Origin: Acridotheres tristis
Taxonomy: Eukaryota; Chordata; Aves; Passeriformes; Sturnidae
Assembly: GCA_037013685.1 (NCBI GenBank)
Contig: CM072895.1
Location: forward strand, 8,096,463-8,160,462
Length of the DNA stretch: 64,000 nucleotides
Direction of reading: 5' to 3'
The notes beneath the pieces were generated by a model. The model had not been told where the DNA came from. It saw only the letters and a list, made by a program, of their open reading frames with translations, and did no database searches. The translations under genes were made by a program, and so were the position numbers. This document shows positions 25,601-36,400 of the stretch, in pieces. Position 1 is the first letter of the stretch; the number at the start of each line of letters is the position of its first letter.

Positions 25601-28600
25601 AATTTAAAAATGTACTAAGATTATTATCTGAGCACAGACCGCTCATAGAAGTTGCCTTGCAGAGTATTTAGAGAGCACCAGAAGAGTGTCTTTTTAAAAA
25701 TCATTTATGAAGAGGCTCAACAGCAGAGAAAAAGGAAAAAAAAAAGGAGTGTTTGTGTTGTGGTGATTACTAGTTTAATTTCTATCCATGCAGACTTATG
25801 AAAAGCTTCTTAGAATCCCTTTAGTGTAGAAGATTCTGCAGGAGAGGCAGCTTGCTGCATGGTTTTATGCTTTAAGGAAGTCAGAGTTTTCTTTTTTATA
25901 TATATAACATGGCTTGTAGCCAAATCAGTCATATTACTCTATTTAAGTTTTTAAACATCTAGTTTAAAACATCTTAAAACATTTTAAACATCTAGTTGCT
26001 TTTGAAGGATGCTGTTGTAATAAAAAATTTCTTGGGGTTATAGTTCTCATTAATAGTTAAAGCAGGTTTCTATTTAAAGGAAAAATGGTATTCAGTTGAA
26101 TACAGGCAGTAAAATATTTGGTATATAAAATTTTACAGTGGCTTTGTCCAATTTTCATTGCATTTAATGGGATTTCTGTGATACTGCTCAGATTTGTATG
26201 GGTAGCAGGCAGGTAAAGCCAGATTAAATGAGTAAAACCACAGAAAACTAAAGGCAGAGCAGTTAAGGCAAACAGTCTTCTGATTTTTTTGCTATGGGAT
26301 TTTGTTGATCGGATTTTTTTTAGTCATAAGAAGGTCAAAAGTTTTTTTAAGTGTTAATATTACAGAAGCAACCCCCATTGGACCAGATCTAATCAAAGCT
26401 AGATTTTGGATATGTAGCAGTCCAGTTGTTGGGATGTTGCACTTATGCAGATTGTGTGAAGGTAAGTGCAGTGAGCTCTGATCAGCAGTTGGGAGGTGTA
26501 GGTCACACCTTCCCTTGTTAGGCTGAGAGCAAGTGTGTGTCCCAGTGAGTGAAGTCCATCACCATGTGAACAAAGCTTGCTGTGTGCAGAGGTAGCTCAG
26601 GAGTCTGCACTCTTCTCCAGGAATTGGAGCGTGGACATAGAGGGTACAGAGGATTTGTGGTTCACACAGGGCCAGTGTGTGCGTCCTGCTTGCACTTGTG
26701 TCAGACTTGTGCTGGTTACTCTGGAGTTACCTCCATGCTGTTGCTGAAGGTGTCCTGATGTCAGGACTATCAGCTCCAACACGTAGTGGCAGCCTAAGGA
26801 TGGTGCTCGGATTCTTGTCCAGCATTTGTCTTAAGAGTGAAGCACTGGGAATCTTGGGATAGAGACAGGGTGATCCTGTGAGAGACAACCAAGCACAGTC
26901 AATGCTGAGCAAGACTAATAAGCAAAGCCAGACTTGAGCATCTTCCTTTTAGAGACTCCAGTGGCTTCACACTGCATTTCCCAGTACCTATATTATCCTC
27001 CTTTACTACTTTGGTGAAATATGTCGACTTCCCATTGTTCAGATAATGGAAAGTTTATGATGTTGCTGCAATGGGTCATTGCCTAACCACAAAACAGTAT
27101 TCATGTGGTGCATTTACGTTGTGGTATATGATAGACACACTTTGTGTTAGAACTGGAAGTTTTACAAAGCCTCTAAACTCTCCTGGCTTATATTGAAACT
27201 GGGGCTCTCAAAATCCTTTCACCCCTTCCATTCATTTACCTTAAACAATCAGGCTGGGTCTTGCCACCAGGTACAGAATACAACTTAGGAAGTAATTCCC
27301 TCTCTACTGCCTCTGGAATATGTTTTGGGTAAAGTCTGTTTTAGCCGAAGGGAAGTGTTTCATCTTGCTCCTGAATTAGGCTGGTGCAACTGCTTGGTTT
27401 ATATGCTGTGCATTATTTTATAATACTGGATGTGTTCACTGTTTCCTTCTTCAATCTCTGTTCCTGACCACAGTCTTTCAGGAGAGAGGTTATGTGGGGG
27501 GGAAAAGTAGAGATTACTAAAATATTGAGGTTGACTTGAACTCCCTGACCCACAAAGTTGGAAAAGTTTCAGAGTTAGGCAGAATGGATTTGTTCAGCCC
27601 TAATTACTGTTATTTTAGTTCCTAATATTAATGTTCCTACAGCACTTGGATACTGTTGTGTGCTACATACCATAGATAAGTTGTTATTATTACTACCTTC
27701 TAGGTCCATCTTGGCAGTGGAATTTGGGTAGATGAGGAGAAATGGCACCAGCTGCAAGTAACACAAGGAGATTCAAAGTATACAAAAAATCTAGCGGTTA
27801 TGATTTGGGGAACAGATGTTCTCAAGAACAGAAGTGTCACAGGAGTTGCAACCAAAAAAAAGAAAGATGCCGTTCCCAAGCCACCTCTCTCACCTCACAA
27901 ATTAAGCATTGTCAGAGGTAGGTTATTTGAAAACTTTTGCTTCCTGCTTTGGAGTTTAACCATTAATCACTGAGTTGAAAGATGCTTCTTTTCAGCTCAT
28001 TTAAAATTAACTGATTAAAAACTGTAATTCAGGTTGCTATTGCATTGTGAAGTGCATACATACCCAGGAACAGTAAAACACATTGCAATAGCTGTGCACA
28101 GTGCAGGCCTCCACAGCTGAAGAGTTGTGCACTGACTTCAGGAAGGTTTGAAAAGATCCTCACTTTAGACCACTTGCAGGGCAGGACTCTGAGCCTGGAG
28201 AACAACATGTTGTTCTAGAATTCATTTATAACATGCTGATTTTTTAAAGTGCATATATTCCTTTAAACAAGACTGAGAGTAGCTTTACCACATTCTTTCA
28301 TCTAGAATATAACTAGTTCTGGCATGAGGCACAGAAACCACTATAACTGTGACTATAAAAATATGCATACCTTCAAAGGCAAGAAAGAATAGTTTTACCC
28401 TTTTAAGTGAAGAAAATGGAAATAGTAAAAATTAATTGTTGTACTTGAATTGGATTTGGACAGGAAGTGTAAATCGCTGATCTCATCTGGTAGGGAAAAT
28501 TGCAATGACACTTTTCAGTAACTGCAAGCCTGAGTCCATGTGTGTAGTACTTCGAGAGAGAGGAGGCCTTCTCCTTAATTTAAACTGAATGGTGAATTTC

Positions 28601-31600
28601 AGTCCCTTTGTATCATCATGCCTGTGTTGCATCATTTCTGTCTCTTTTGGTATTTCAGGCTTCTTTTTAAGTCAGAACTGAGTTGGTTCCTCATGGAATA
28701 CATACTGAAATTGGATTTCTAGGTTTTGTGTCCATACTAAATTGCAGTAGGGCTGAAAGAAACCTCCCCATTTGGTAGAACTTCATTATTCTGCATTTCC
28801 TGTTCTTAGTTCCTATGTGCTCTTAACTGTGAACTCATTAAGAGGTGTTGTAATCGGCCATGAAAGTACCATGTTTTGGAGTAAGAAATATGATTCCTCT
28901 CTGAGTGTGTGCGTGTGTCTGTGTCTGTGTTGTGTGGGGAAAAGTTGGAAACCTATCTCCGTACTGTCATCTTTCTTAGTTTGTAAGAAATGAGTAAAAG
29001 ACGTTTGTTTTTGTTTTTTTTTTCACTAATCTGCTTCAAGATTATATGTAGAAGTGGAAGTGGAAGCTATTCCATGCTGATTTGCTAGTTCTGTCTGGGA
29101 TCTTTAGGTACCATCCTGACCCATGTAGCTGAGCAGTGATGTACTAGCCACATAAGGAATCCACTCTGTGGCAGTGGCTCCCCTTGTCAGCTCCAGATGG
29201 GAAGCAGAATTGGTTGCCCTGGTGTACGTTTACAAGCATGCAGCAAAAAGGGGTTATTTTCCACTGGCCCACTGCAATGTGGTTTCCAATTTCCCTGCTG
29301 GAGTCTTTTGCTCCTCAACGCTGCTGGCAAGGTTGTTTCTGTGAGAATTTCCTCTTCTACTTCTGTCAGGGCCACTCTGAGTTGCTTGAGCCATTTAAAT
29401 GACAGCTTTCTTCCAACTCCCCTTGTTTTGACTACAGTAATTTTGGGAGTCTGCTCCAACAGGTACATGATTAGAGGCAGATGGGGCCCTTCCCTTTCTT
29501 CTCTTCCATTCCTTTACACTCACCAGCAATTCAGTTCTTCCCTATTTCCTTGTTTTTCTGTGTTTTCTGTCATACTTCTGCTTCAAGCCTCAACCCTCAT
29601 TTGAATTCCACTGTTACATGCCCTGGTTTTCCATGTTCCTCTTTTTAGTGTTTCTTTCACCTTGTCTCTGATTCCCCTTTTGTTAGACTGCAGCCTGTAC
29701 AATCTCCTCTTGATCCAGTTAAACTGCATGGCCAGTGTTGCAGGTGTCAGGCTGCCTGTATCACTGGGACTGGGTAGCTCATAACCATGATTTTCCATGT
29801 TGTCGTGTCCTTTGCGTCAGTGTTAGCAGGTCTTGCCCCACCATGGAGAAGAAAGCAAAACAAGACAAAAAAAAAATTAGCAAGGGGACAAATAGGTGAA
29901 ATGTGAGGGAGTTTGCATAGCCAGTGATTTGGATCAGGCATCACAAAATGTAGTGAAGCCCCTGGTCAGCCTTTGAGGTCTACTCGAATCTTTGGTATTC
30001 AGCAGTACAAAGGGATGTCTGTGTACTCCTGTAAAGCCAAAAGACAAGGGAACAGAACCCCCAAATTAATCTTAGAAGCCCTAAGCCAATATGCAAGTAC
30101 TAAACTACTATTTCTGCACCCCTTCACAGAAATTGAAGAGATGGAGAGGAAAAACTGTGATCAAGGATGTTTGGTTCACAGCAACTTTTAAAATTACAGC
30201 TTTTGAATGAGTTCTGTCAAGTGATTCATTGCTTGACTTTGTGGCTAAATGAACAACACAGCCTGTGTTTCACTGGGAGTTCACCTTACTGGGTGTATCT
30301 GCCTGGGAGTGTTCCTGGCACTGTTGTAGGGCCAGCTTATGTCCTGCAAGCATACTGCCTTTCTTCAGGCTCTCAGTGATGTGCCTTTTCTTAGGTGTCG
30401 TATTTCCAATCATAGTTTACGGATGATCAGCATTTCAGCTATCAGGCTGCATGCTGGTTAATTTCATTTATTTTATATTCAGTACGTCTTACAACATAAA
30501 ATTCACATTGCTTTAGATGTTCTCATCATTCTGTGGACACAGACTAACTTATTTAAAATAGATTTTTGAACGACAACATTAGCTCTTAATGTGTCTGATA
30601 TCTCTATAGCTTCTTAAAAATCCCCACTGTGTAGTATGTAATAAAGAAATGATAAAAAGTATGATGGATGTGCACTGTTATAAACCTTGTTAATGCAAAA
30701 TAACCTTTTATAAAACTTCTCAGAGGTTTCCAAATGAACTACAAAGCATGCATAGTACTTAATTTTCATAACTTTTTAATATGGTGCATTAGAAATGTTG
30801 TAAACCACGTTAATTAAGCAATAATCTCTATGGCTTTCTGTATATGAAGCAATAAACAGCTAATGGAATAGATCACTAGGCAAAGCAGAACAGAGTTTGT
30901 TTAACCAGTCTGGGAAGCCTACACAATAAAATACATCGGTCTGTTTATGAAAACCAAAAAAAACCCAAACCTGCCTGTCACTAAGGAGTTGTGTGTATTG
31001 CACCACTTCGGATTTTCGGAGTAACTTCTGCAGGATTCTGGCATCAGACTTCCAAATCTGGGAAGAAAAATTGTCTCAACTTTCACTGCCCACATTGCTT
31101 TTGCAGTTATTGCTATCACTTGGTTTTTGTATTCCAGATAATGTGTATTTCACAAAGTGTATTGCTCAAACATGCAAGGAAATGGTGCTTGTCCTGAATA
31201 ATCCACCAGTAAAAGTAAAATAAGCCCGGGGACAGGGCAGCTGATAAAAACATGGACATTAATGTATGTGGAAGAGATATAAAAAATTAAATAAATGAGT
31301 TAAAGTGTCCTCCTGCTGGTTACTGCTTCTATTCCTAAGCATTGTTATTTCCATACCCTTCTGAAGGGGTGAAGGTGGGAATGACTCACTGTGGATACAG
31401 CTCTGGTGGAACTTCACCTGGAAAGAGAATAAATCTTCTGTGGAAGTTCAGACAAATGCAGGAGTCAGGGAGGCAAGGCTGACACTGTAAAAGGTTGGAT
31501 TTAGCCTTGTTTCTGTATGGAAAGCCTATTAATGTAGTCACAGCATAACTGGAAGTTGGCCATGCCACTGATTCAAGCCTGGTGACAATCTTGACTTTAA

Positions 31601-31917
31601 CAATATAGACAGTGAATCAAGGAAAGCTTCTCTTGTCTTGCAACAAATATACACAGTGCTTACTCACTGCTGTCTCTTGAGTAGTTAGCCCAGCTCAGGG
31701 CTATATTGTTTTCTAAAAGTATTCTAATGACTCTTCTCTTTTTTTTTTCTCCCCAGAATGTTTGTATGATAGAATAGCACAAGAAACTGTGGATGAAACT
31801 GAAATTGCACAGAGACTCTCCAAAGTCAACAAGTACATCTGTGAAAAAATCATGGATATCAATAAATCATGTAAAAATGAAGAAAGGAGGGAAATTGCAA
31901 AGTACAATTTGCAATAA
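1254..31917 (+). CDS. BEND5: BEND5, BEN domain-containing protein 5 (six-exon gene)
   Basis: The joined exons 1254-1473, 14895-15028, 16667-17042, 23123-23271, 27704-27917 and 31757-31917 total 1254 bases: 417 codons plus TAA. The protein aligns from my knowledge with vertebrate BEND5 (about 420 residues) from the first methionine (MYAFVRFLEDNVCYALPVS) to the C-terminus (AKYNLQ). Order: conserved N-terminal segment (1-74), acidic and basic linker (75-175), long heptad-rich coiled coil with a QQQQEE stretch (about 176-241), second linker (244-293), BEN domain (about 296-410). BEN-solo family proteins are nuclear sequence-specific DNA binders and transcriptional repressors; the coiled coil probably mediates self-association. 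All introns have GT-AG ends. The start has A at -3 and matches the conserved N-terminus. In mammals the gene is nested in an AGBL4 intron. No frameshift or missing region is seen, so it should be functional. Confidence 0.96.
5446..5478 (+). repeat. T-rich low-complexity tract
   Basis: This is a nearly uninterrupted run of T with two single A interruptions inside intron 1. It could be the reverse-strand A tail of an old retroposed sequence or simple slippage; no poly(A) signal or flanking duplication was recognised to decide. Confidence 0.7.
5741..6373 (-). other. GC-rich block with 195-codon minus-strand open frame, unrecognised
   Basis: Within the AT-rich intron 1 this block has visibly higher GC and a minus-strand frame of 195 codons (6360 to 5773). 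Its hypothetical product is rich in Pro, Ser, Thr and Gln, like a disordered regulator region (for example PSTPKPAQKESNKLK, TSPQVSVTHHPSNASQQ). An overlapping minus frame of 115 codons ends near 5741. I do not recognise the family. There is an in-frame stop 9 bases before the first ATG, no clear poly(A) tail and no defined exon boundaries. GC-rich DNA has few stop codons, so all frames tend to be open and chance is a real explanation. A fragment of an old retrocopy or a lineage-specific exon are alternatives. Confidence 0.25.
9706..9753 (+). repeat. AATAAA followed by A25: possible retrocopy tail
   Basis: An AATAAA hexamer at 9706-9711 is followed 17 bases later by 25 uninterrupted A residues at 9729-9753. 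This is the layout expected for the 3' end of a reverse-transcribed polyadenylated RNA. The upstream roughly 0.9 kb is rich in C and T and contains an open frame of 204 codons (9024-9638) with no recognised similarity, so the inserted piece may be UTR or a noncoding RNA. I could not find a matching target-site duplication. A chance A-run is the alternative. Confidence 0.5.
14895..15028 (+). CDS. BEND5: BEND5 coding exon 2
   Basis: This exon begins with two bases completing Glu74 and encodes through Lys118 in phase 0. It follows a TTTTAG acceptor. The product contains the conserved DLENSVMQKKIKIPKLSLNH segment followed by an acidic patch (EEAGEVTDYGEEDVELRH) and ends HSK, joining exon 3 as HSK-RQDGRK, which matches the conserved HIK-RPEGRK of mammals. 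The donor used here is AAG|GTACTG at 15029. Another GT in a GTAAGG context begins five bases earlier at 15024, but its use would shift the frame. Confidence 0.93.
15029..16666 (+). other. BEND5: BEND5 intron 2 (1.6 kb)
   Basis: This short intron has a GTACTG donor and a T-rich acceptor ending GTGCAG. It is AT-rich with T runs (near 15050, 15510 and 15630). I see no gene, RNA or dated repeat in it. Confidence 0.9.
16667..17042 (+). CDS. BEND5: BEND5 coding exon 3 (coiled coil)
   Basis: The largest coding exon encodes residues 119-243 plus one base of Gly244. It contains the conserved HKSIEAVVARLEKQNG helix, a Ser/Glu/Asn-rich linker, and from about residue 176 an uninterrupted heptad-like coiled coil (LYEELLRSYQQQQEEMRHIQ, then QELERTRRQLVQQAKKLKEY) running to LLLRLGSG. 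The acceptor is preceded by a T-rich tract; the donor is a strong GTG|GTAAGT at 17043. Read-through past the donor would add only KCRT before a stop at 17057-17059. Confidence 0.96.
17043..23122 (+). other. BEND5: BEND5 intron 3 (6.1 kb)
   Basis: The intron has a GTAAGT donor and an AACTGTCTAG acceptor. An AATAAA hexamer lies at 17329-17334, about 270 bases past the read-through stop. Short A or T runs occur near 17370, 20410 and 20745. A few open frames of 60-90 codons occur on both strands without recognisable similarity. I see no RNA gene or dated repeat. Confidence 0.9.
23123..23271 (+). CDS. BEND5: BEND5 coding exon 4
   Basis: This exon encodes residues 244-293 as a linker between the coiled coil and the BEN domain. 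It begins with two bases completing Gly244 and continues PAIEVEKVKPESIEPEPE, then the conserved TFSEEANTSTYYPAP and VMDKYILENGK. It ends in phase 0 with an AAG|GTATTT donor at 23272. The Pro- and Glu-rich first half is less conserved than the aromatic second half. The acceptor has a pyrimidine-rich stretch (CTCTCTTTTC) 15-25 bases upstream. Confidence 0.95.
23272..27703 (+). other. BEND5: BEND5 intron 4 (4.4 kb)
   Basis: The intron has a GTATTT donor and a CTACCTTCTAG acceptor. It holds a purine-only stretch at 24813-24851 and a small local duplication of ttttaaacatctagtt at 25949 and 25982. I see no other recognisable content. Confidence 0.9.
24813..24851 (+). repeat. Purine-only A/GAA low-complexity tract
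   Basis: About 39 bases consist only of A and G, with A8-A9 runs flanking GAAGAAGAA and GAAAGAAAG repeats. It is a decayed simple repeat inside intron 4. Confidence 0.8.
27704..27917 (+). CDS. BEND5: BEND5 coding exon 5 (BEN domain, first part)
   Basis: This exon encodes residues 294-364 plus one base of Glu365. It starts VHLGSGIWVDEEKWHQLQ, the opening of the BEN domain, then KYTKNLAVMIWGTDVLKNRS, the conserved core with the Trp-Gly turn. A basic KKKK run at residues 344-347 could assist nuclear import or DNA contact, followed by a Pro-rich PKPPLSPHK loop. The acceptor is TTCTAG and the donor GAG|GTAGGT at 27918. It is nearly identical to the mammalian protein as I remember it, showing strong constraint. 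Confidence 0.96.
27918..31756 (+). other. BEND5: BEND5 intron 5 (3.8 kb)
   Basis: The intron has a GTAGGT donor and a very strong acceptor with a CT-rich tract ending TTCTCCCCAG. It contains a short TG-rich stretch near 28905-28940. A 135-codon plus-strand open frame at 29197-29604 overlaps other frames on both strands and is not recognised. No RNA gene or dated repeat was seen. Confidence 0.9.
31757..31917 (+). CDS. BEND5: BEND5 coding exon 6 (BEN domain end, stop)
   Basis: The last coding exon begins with two bases completing Glu365 and encodes residues 366-417: CLYDRIAQETVDETEIAQRL, then SKVNKYICEKIMDINKSCKN and a basic C-terminus ending AKYNLQ before TAA at 31915-31917. These helices form the second half of the BEN fold. 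The coding part ends very close to the first poly(A) signal, so the main mRNA may have an extremely short 3' UTR. Confidence 0.96.
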
Positions 31918-31930
31918 ATTTTGGATTTTT

Positions 31931-31936
31931 AATAAA
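31931..31936 (+). terminator. BEND5: Proximal BEND5 poly(A) signal
   Basis: A canonical AATAAA starts 13 bases after the stop codon. It is followed at 31954-31980 by a GT-rich stretch (gtgttggtttttgatttgtg) that fits a downstream cleavage element. Cleavage would be near 31950. Confidence 0.75.
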
Positions 31937-31959
31937 GTCTTAGTGTTTTACTTAAGTGT

Positions 31960-33190
31960 TGGTTTTTGATTTGTGTGGCATTTTTGATGATGGAAGAAGC
32001 TGACTTGAAGCGTTGCCCTCTTCCTATAACTGATTCGTTTTTCGAGCGGTTCTGTCATGGTGTAAACTGCTTTTAACTAATGTAAGATATATTGTAAGTT
32101 CACTCAGAATGAAAACTGAAGTTTCCAAGGTTTCTCCAGCGAGTTGCAGTTTGTTACCTGCGATTGTACATAGGTCGTGGTTCTGTGGACACCAACCCAT
32201 TTGCCCTACGTTGAGTTTTACTGGAGTTAGTGGATTTCAGCTGCAGTAAAACATCTACTTAAAAGGAAGAACTGTAGAAAATTCACTTTGCTATTGAAAA
32301 GGGTTTTACTGTATTTTACAAAGTGTTTTTTTCTGAAATGAAGTTTCAATCGTTTGTTTTTATAAATCTTTGTTTTGATCTCTAACAATATATTTGATCA
32401 AAGATACACAAAGAACGTTTCTTTTTCAATTATCTTGTAGGTAGATCACTATTACCATCGCAGTTTTAAAAAAAAATTATCAACCAATAAACAACAAAGA
32501 ACCAAAAGCTGTGAGTTGTAAAATCATGATAATTCATTTTAATAAATCTAAAAGCAGTTCTTTTTCAGGGACCAAGACACTTCAGATTTCTGGTTGTGGT
32601 ACAAAGTTCCTCAGTGTGTCCATACTATTGTTCTTGAAATATTACCTTTTTAGTGTATTTGTAATTTCAAACAATTTAAAAATTGCCACACTATGGCAAA
32701 AGTATGTACAGTAGAAAATTTAGTACAATTTTGTTTGGGTCCATAATTTCATAATGGACGCTTTTAGCACAAATTTTAATTACAAATAAAAATAATTTTC
32801 TACATTGAAGTTAGACTTGCGATGCAAAGTTTTTAGAAATAATTTGTCATCTGAACTATATGTTATTGTCTGTAAGTGAAAAAAAAAATAACCTGTCTCT
32901 TTTCATGAAGGATTTCGAGATAACTTCAGATGTGGATTGATGAATTTTGAGGGTTTGTTATATTAGTGATCTCGATTCACCTTCCATTTATTTTATGCTC
33001 ACAGATGTGATTATCTGCCTTTCAGGGTACCTGTTCCTGAGTGTCAGGATTTGTTTCTTTTCTACCACTGCAATTCTGTTTCCTGTAGTTTTGAAAAACT
33101 TTAAATTTCTTACCACCTTCCTGTAGCACCTGATGTGAAGCCTTTTTCAGTGTCCTGTAAATGTAGATAACTTGGAAAGGAGCAGGCTAC
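31960..33190 (+). other. 3' flank or extended 3' UTR of BEND5
   Basis: This AT-rich stretch carries three more AATAAA hexamers at 32486-32491, 32541-32546 and 32785-32790, which could serve longer BEND5 transcripts. I see no open frame of note and no repeat. Whether it is transcribed as UTR cannot be told from sequence. Confidence 0.5.
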
Positions 33191-33338
33191 AGGGGTGGAC
33201 TCGCCATGCCTGGTAGTATTTAAATGATAAAAGATATAGATGTGGCTCCTGGGAACATGGTTCAATGGTGGCAGTGCTGAGTGAATGCCTGGACTTGATG
33301 GTCTTAAAGGTATTTTCCAACCTAAACGATTCCATAAT
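33190..33338 (+). mobile_element. CR1 LINE 3' end fragment
   Basis: The block from 'ggggtggactcgccatgcct' through 'gatgtggctcctgggaacat', 'ggacttgatggtcttaaagg' and the terminal 'ttccaacctaaacgattcca' follows the 3' UTR of a CR1 subfamily. It is 5'-truncated to about 150 bp, in + orientation, and ends with a CR1-type gattccat end without a poly(A) tail. It is inactive. Confidence 0.9.
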
Positions 33339-33365
33339 TTTTTAAAGGACTGGGTGAGTGGAAGG

Positions 33366-33495
33366 AGGAGAGGAGAGGAGAGGAGAGGAGAGGAGAGGAG
33401 AGGAGAGGAGAGGAGAGGAGAGGAGAGGAGAGGAGAGGAGAGGAGAGGAGAGGAGAGGAGAGGAGAGGAGAGGAGAGGAGAGGAGAGGAGAGGAG
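33366..33495 (+). repeat. (AGGAG)26 perfect microsatellite
   Basis: Twenty-six uninterrupted copies of AGGAG span 130 bp, flanked by slightly imperfect purine sequence (gaagg before, gaggt after). The strand is all-purine and the repeat has mirror symmetry. Long Leu/Ser/Pro or Arg/Gly/Glu open frames across it are artefacts of the repeat. Confidence 0.98.
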
Positions 33496-36400
33496 GAGGT
33501 GTGCTAGAACTGCCATTCCTCTCTTGGAAGAAATGAGACAAACACCAGGTAGTTTCTCCCTGTACATCACCTGTATGTAAATAATGTCTTAACTCCTAAG
33601 TAAGTGTTTGCTTTCTAAAGTCCACTTCCATGGTTGCCTTGCCCCAACCTCATGCTGTGCTGCCAAACAGGAACACCTCACTTTCACCACTGGTGTTCCT
33701 GCATTCCTGTCCCTTCCCTTAACCCCACAGGTGTGATTGAACAGATGTGTCAGATCCCAGTGATTTCCAGGGTTCATTTCACAACAGCTGCTTCCCATAG
33801 GATGGAGCCAGGGCTTTTCGTGGTGAGGGGTGCAAAGAGCAGGAGTGTGTTTTTCCAGTGTCTTGTATGTGCCCTGATATTTCTTTGAGCAGCCTCCCTT
33901 GTCTCCTAATATCAAAAGTGTTCTTAGGTAGTGTTTAATGAAGTGCATAAATGTTTATGCTTCCTAATTTGGGATGGTAAATAGCAAATTAGTGTTTAAA
34001 ATGTCAGTGAACGTATCCTTTATTAATTAAAAAGAACAAAATAGGGATAACACTAAAATAAACATTTAAACAGCAAATTCCCTCTTTTCAAGCAGACTTT
34101 TGAATGTACAGGATTGGAGGTTTTTTTTAAGTGATACTAAGGCAACCCACTATATTGGGGAAAATGTCCATAATTTCCTTTATGGCTTTAGTACTAATGT
34201 GTTTCCATTGTAACAGATTCTTTAATGAGAAGATCAAGCTGTACTTTTTAGAAGATAAGCCTATTTGAGACAGCATTTTATGAAACCTGGAAAAAGCAGC
34301 TTAGAATTTAATTAGAGTTAGGACTCCAGCCTGGCCCCAAAAATCAGAGGTGTTAATTCCTTCTGCAAAACCAGCATCATCTTTCTAAGGCTTCTCCTTG
34401 ACATACTCGTCCCATCGGATGTTAATGCTGCATTTTGCTGAAGAGTTTAAATGTTCTTCTTGGGCACGGTATCTTGGAAGGTTTCATTAAGTTTGCCTGG
34501 AGATTTTGTCAGCCCACGTTAGTTTTTGTTTGAGTTGAACAGGGGTATTTGGGTGGCACAAAAAAAATCACTTCTCTTTGAAACATTGTGTCAATGGGAG
34601 CTAAGAAATGTGTCCATTGGACTGGGCAAGTGGCATTTAATGTGTCACTCGAAACTTTATTGAGTCATGTTTAAGGAATAGGACATAGTAAAGGTAGAAC
34701 ACGTCTTCATTATATTTCAACTTGAACTAAATCTTTGGATACTGGAAATTAGTTTTTTGCTAATAATAAGCCATTTTTTGCGCACTGTGGTTGTATGGCA
34801 GCATGCAGGGGCTCTGCAGGGGGTAATGGGTGTGTGAATAACATTTTATGCTTGTATTAGGTCATTTCTCTTGTCTTTCCCTGGCCATGAGCCGGTGTCC
34901 AGGTTGTACAATTGTTTCCCAGTGTGTCTGTTTGAAGTAGGGAATAGGCTGCAGTTACGTGTTCCAGCAATACCCAAGAAAAATAGGAACTTTAATGGGG
35001 TGTGCTTTTCTGCATTGCAAAACTGATACATAAATTAACTGTGAGTTTCATTTCATTTTCCTACACTGCATTTATGGCCAGGACTGTTCTTGTTGGTACA
35101 TTAATTCTTCCATAATTGTGCCTGACTGTACACGGTTTGCTTTGTTCATATTGAGTCTGCTGTGAATCTATCATAAGAAACTTTATAGAAAATAGTCCCT
35201 ACTACCTTCTTCCTGCTCTGGGGTAACTTCATACCTGTACATCATAAGAAACAGGAGAGAGTTTTGACAGAAAATGAAGTAGGTTTTATTACATCCTGTA
35301 ATACCCCTCATTCGTCATTCTAAGGTTTGTGCTGTGCCATTACCTCATACTGTAAACCTGGATTTGTAAGGATCAGAAAGACACGGATTTAAGAGGAAGG
35401 GACTGTTTACTCTTTTTTTAATCAAACAGGAAGGAGGTATTGCTGTTATATGAATTATCTGATCTTCTGTTGCCACACGTTGCTGCCATAATTTGTGATA
35501 TTAATGATCTGATCCATATTAAAGTGCCTCTGGCACACTTGCAAGGTAGCAAGATTAGAGTTAACAAAAAGGGCTTTATTTTCTATTAGTGATTTTATAA
35601 GGAATATGAGCTGTTGTATTAAAGGAAAGGATCTTACCAGGAACTTTAATACCTGAGTCAGGAAATCTAGCCACTCAATTAAAAAAAGAAAGCTAGTATT
35701 TATTAGAGAAGGGAAAAAATTGTTCGTTTCTCCTGTGCCAGAACAGGTTTGGATTTAGTGGTGCTTTATGGAGTTGGGAGGGGCTTTTTTAAAATAGTAA
35801 AATAGTTATGTCAAAGTTGAACTCTACGTAGGAATTCAAGGTTGCATTGGTTGGCTATCGTTGGCTGTCAAAAGCAGGTGCATTGTCCCTGTGGGAGGTC
35901 ACTTCTTTGCACCGTACCTTTGATGTTGTATCTGAGAGATTACTGTGATGGCTGCTTTGTTCTCTTAAGCAAAGATTATTGTCCTCTTGGAAGTTTTAAG
36001 TAGCAATAAGTTGAACTTTTTGGGATTTAGTGAAATTGTAAAGATATTTCTACTTCATGCTTCCAGAATCTATAGACTTTTAAAAATTAAAGCTAAGCGC
36101 AGGTCATTGTTAAAATGATACAATCTTGATGCAGAACCTCAGAGAATTGTGTGAATTGGGAACATTGTGTATTAGCTGTAGCTTCACTGTGTATTAGCTG
36201 TGTTAATATCTCTTGAGAACACCAAATCTGGCTTGTTTCAGAAAGAGAAAGCAAAGTTGTGTCACATGGAACTGTACTGAAGGTTATTTCAATATTCCAT
36301 CTTTTTGACATGAGAATTCTCTTCTGAAAGAGACATAGACACAACTTGTGCCTCCTCAGAATGAGGTAACTTTCTCCATACTCTTGAAAATATTTGTCAT

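Noticed and set aside
29184..29604. Overlapping plus and minus open frames (up to 135 codons) in intron 5
   Set aside because: Both strands are open, no similarity is recognised, and no splice or poly(A) arrangement favours a gene.
33110..33570. Long Leu-Ser-Pro and Arg-Gly-Glu repeat frames
   Set aside because: They are translations of the (AGGAG)26 microsatellite and the adjacent CR1.
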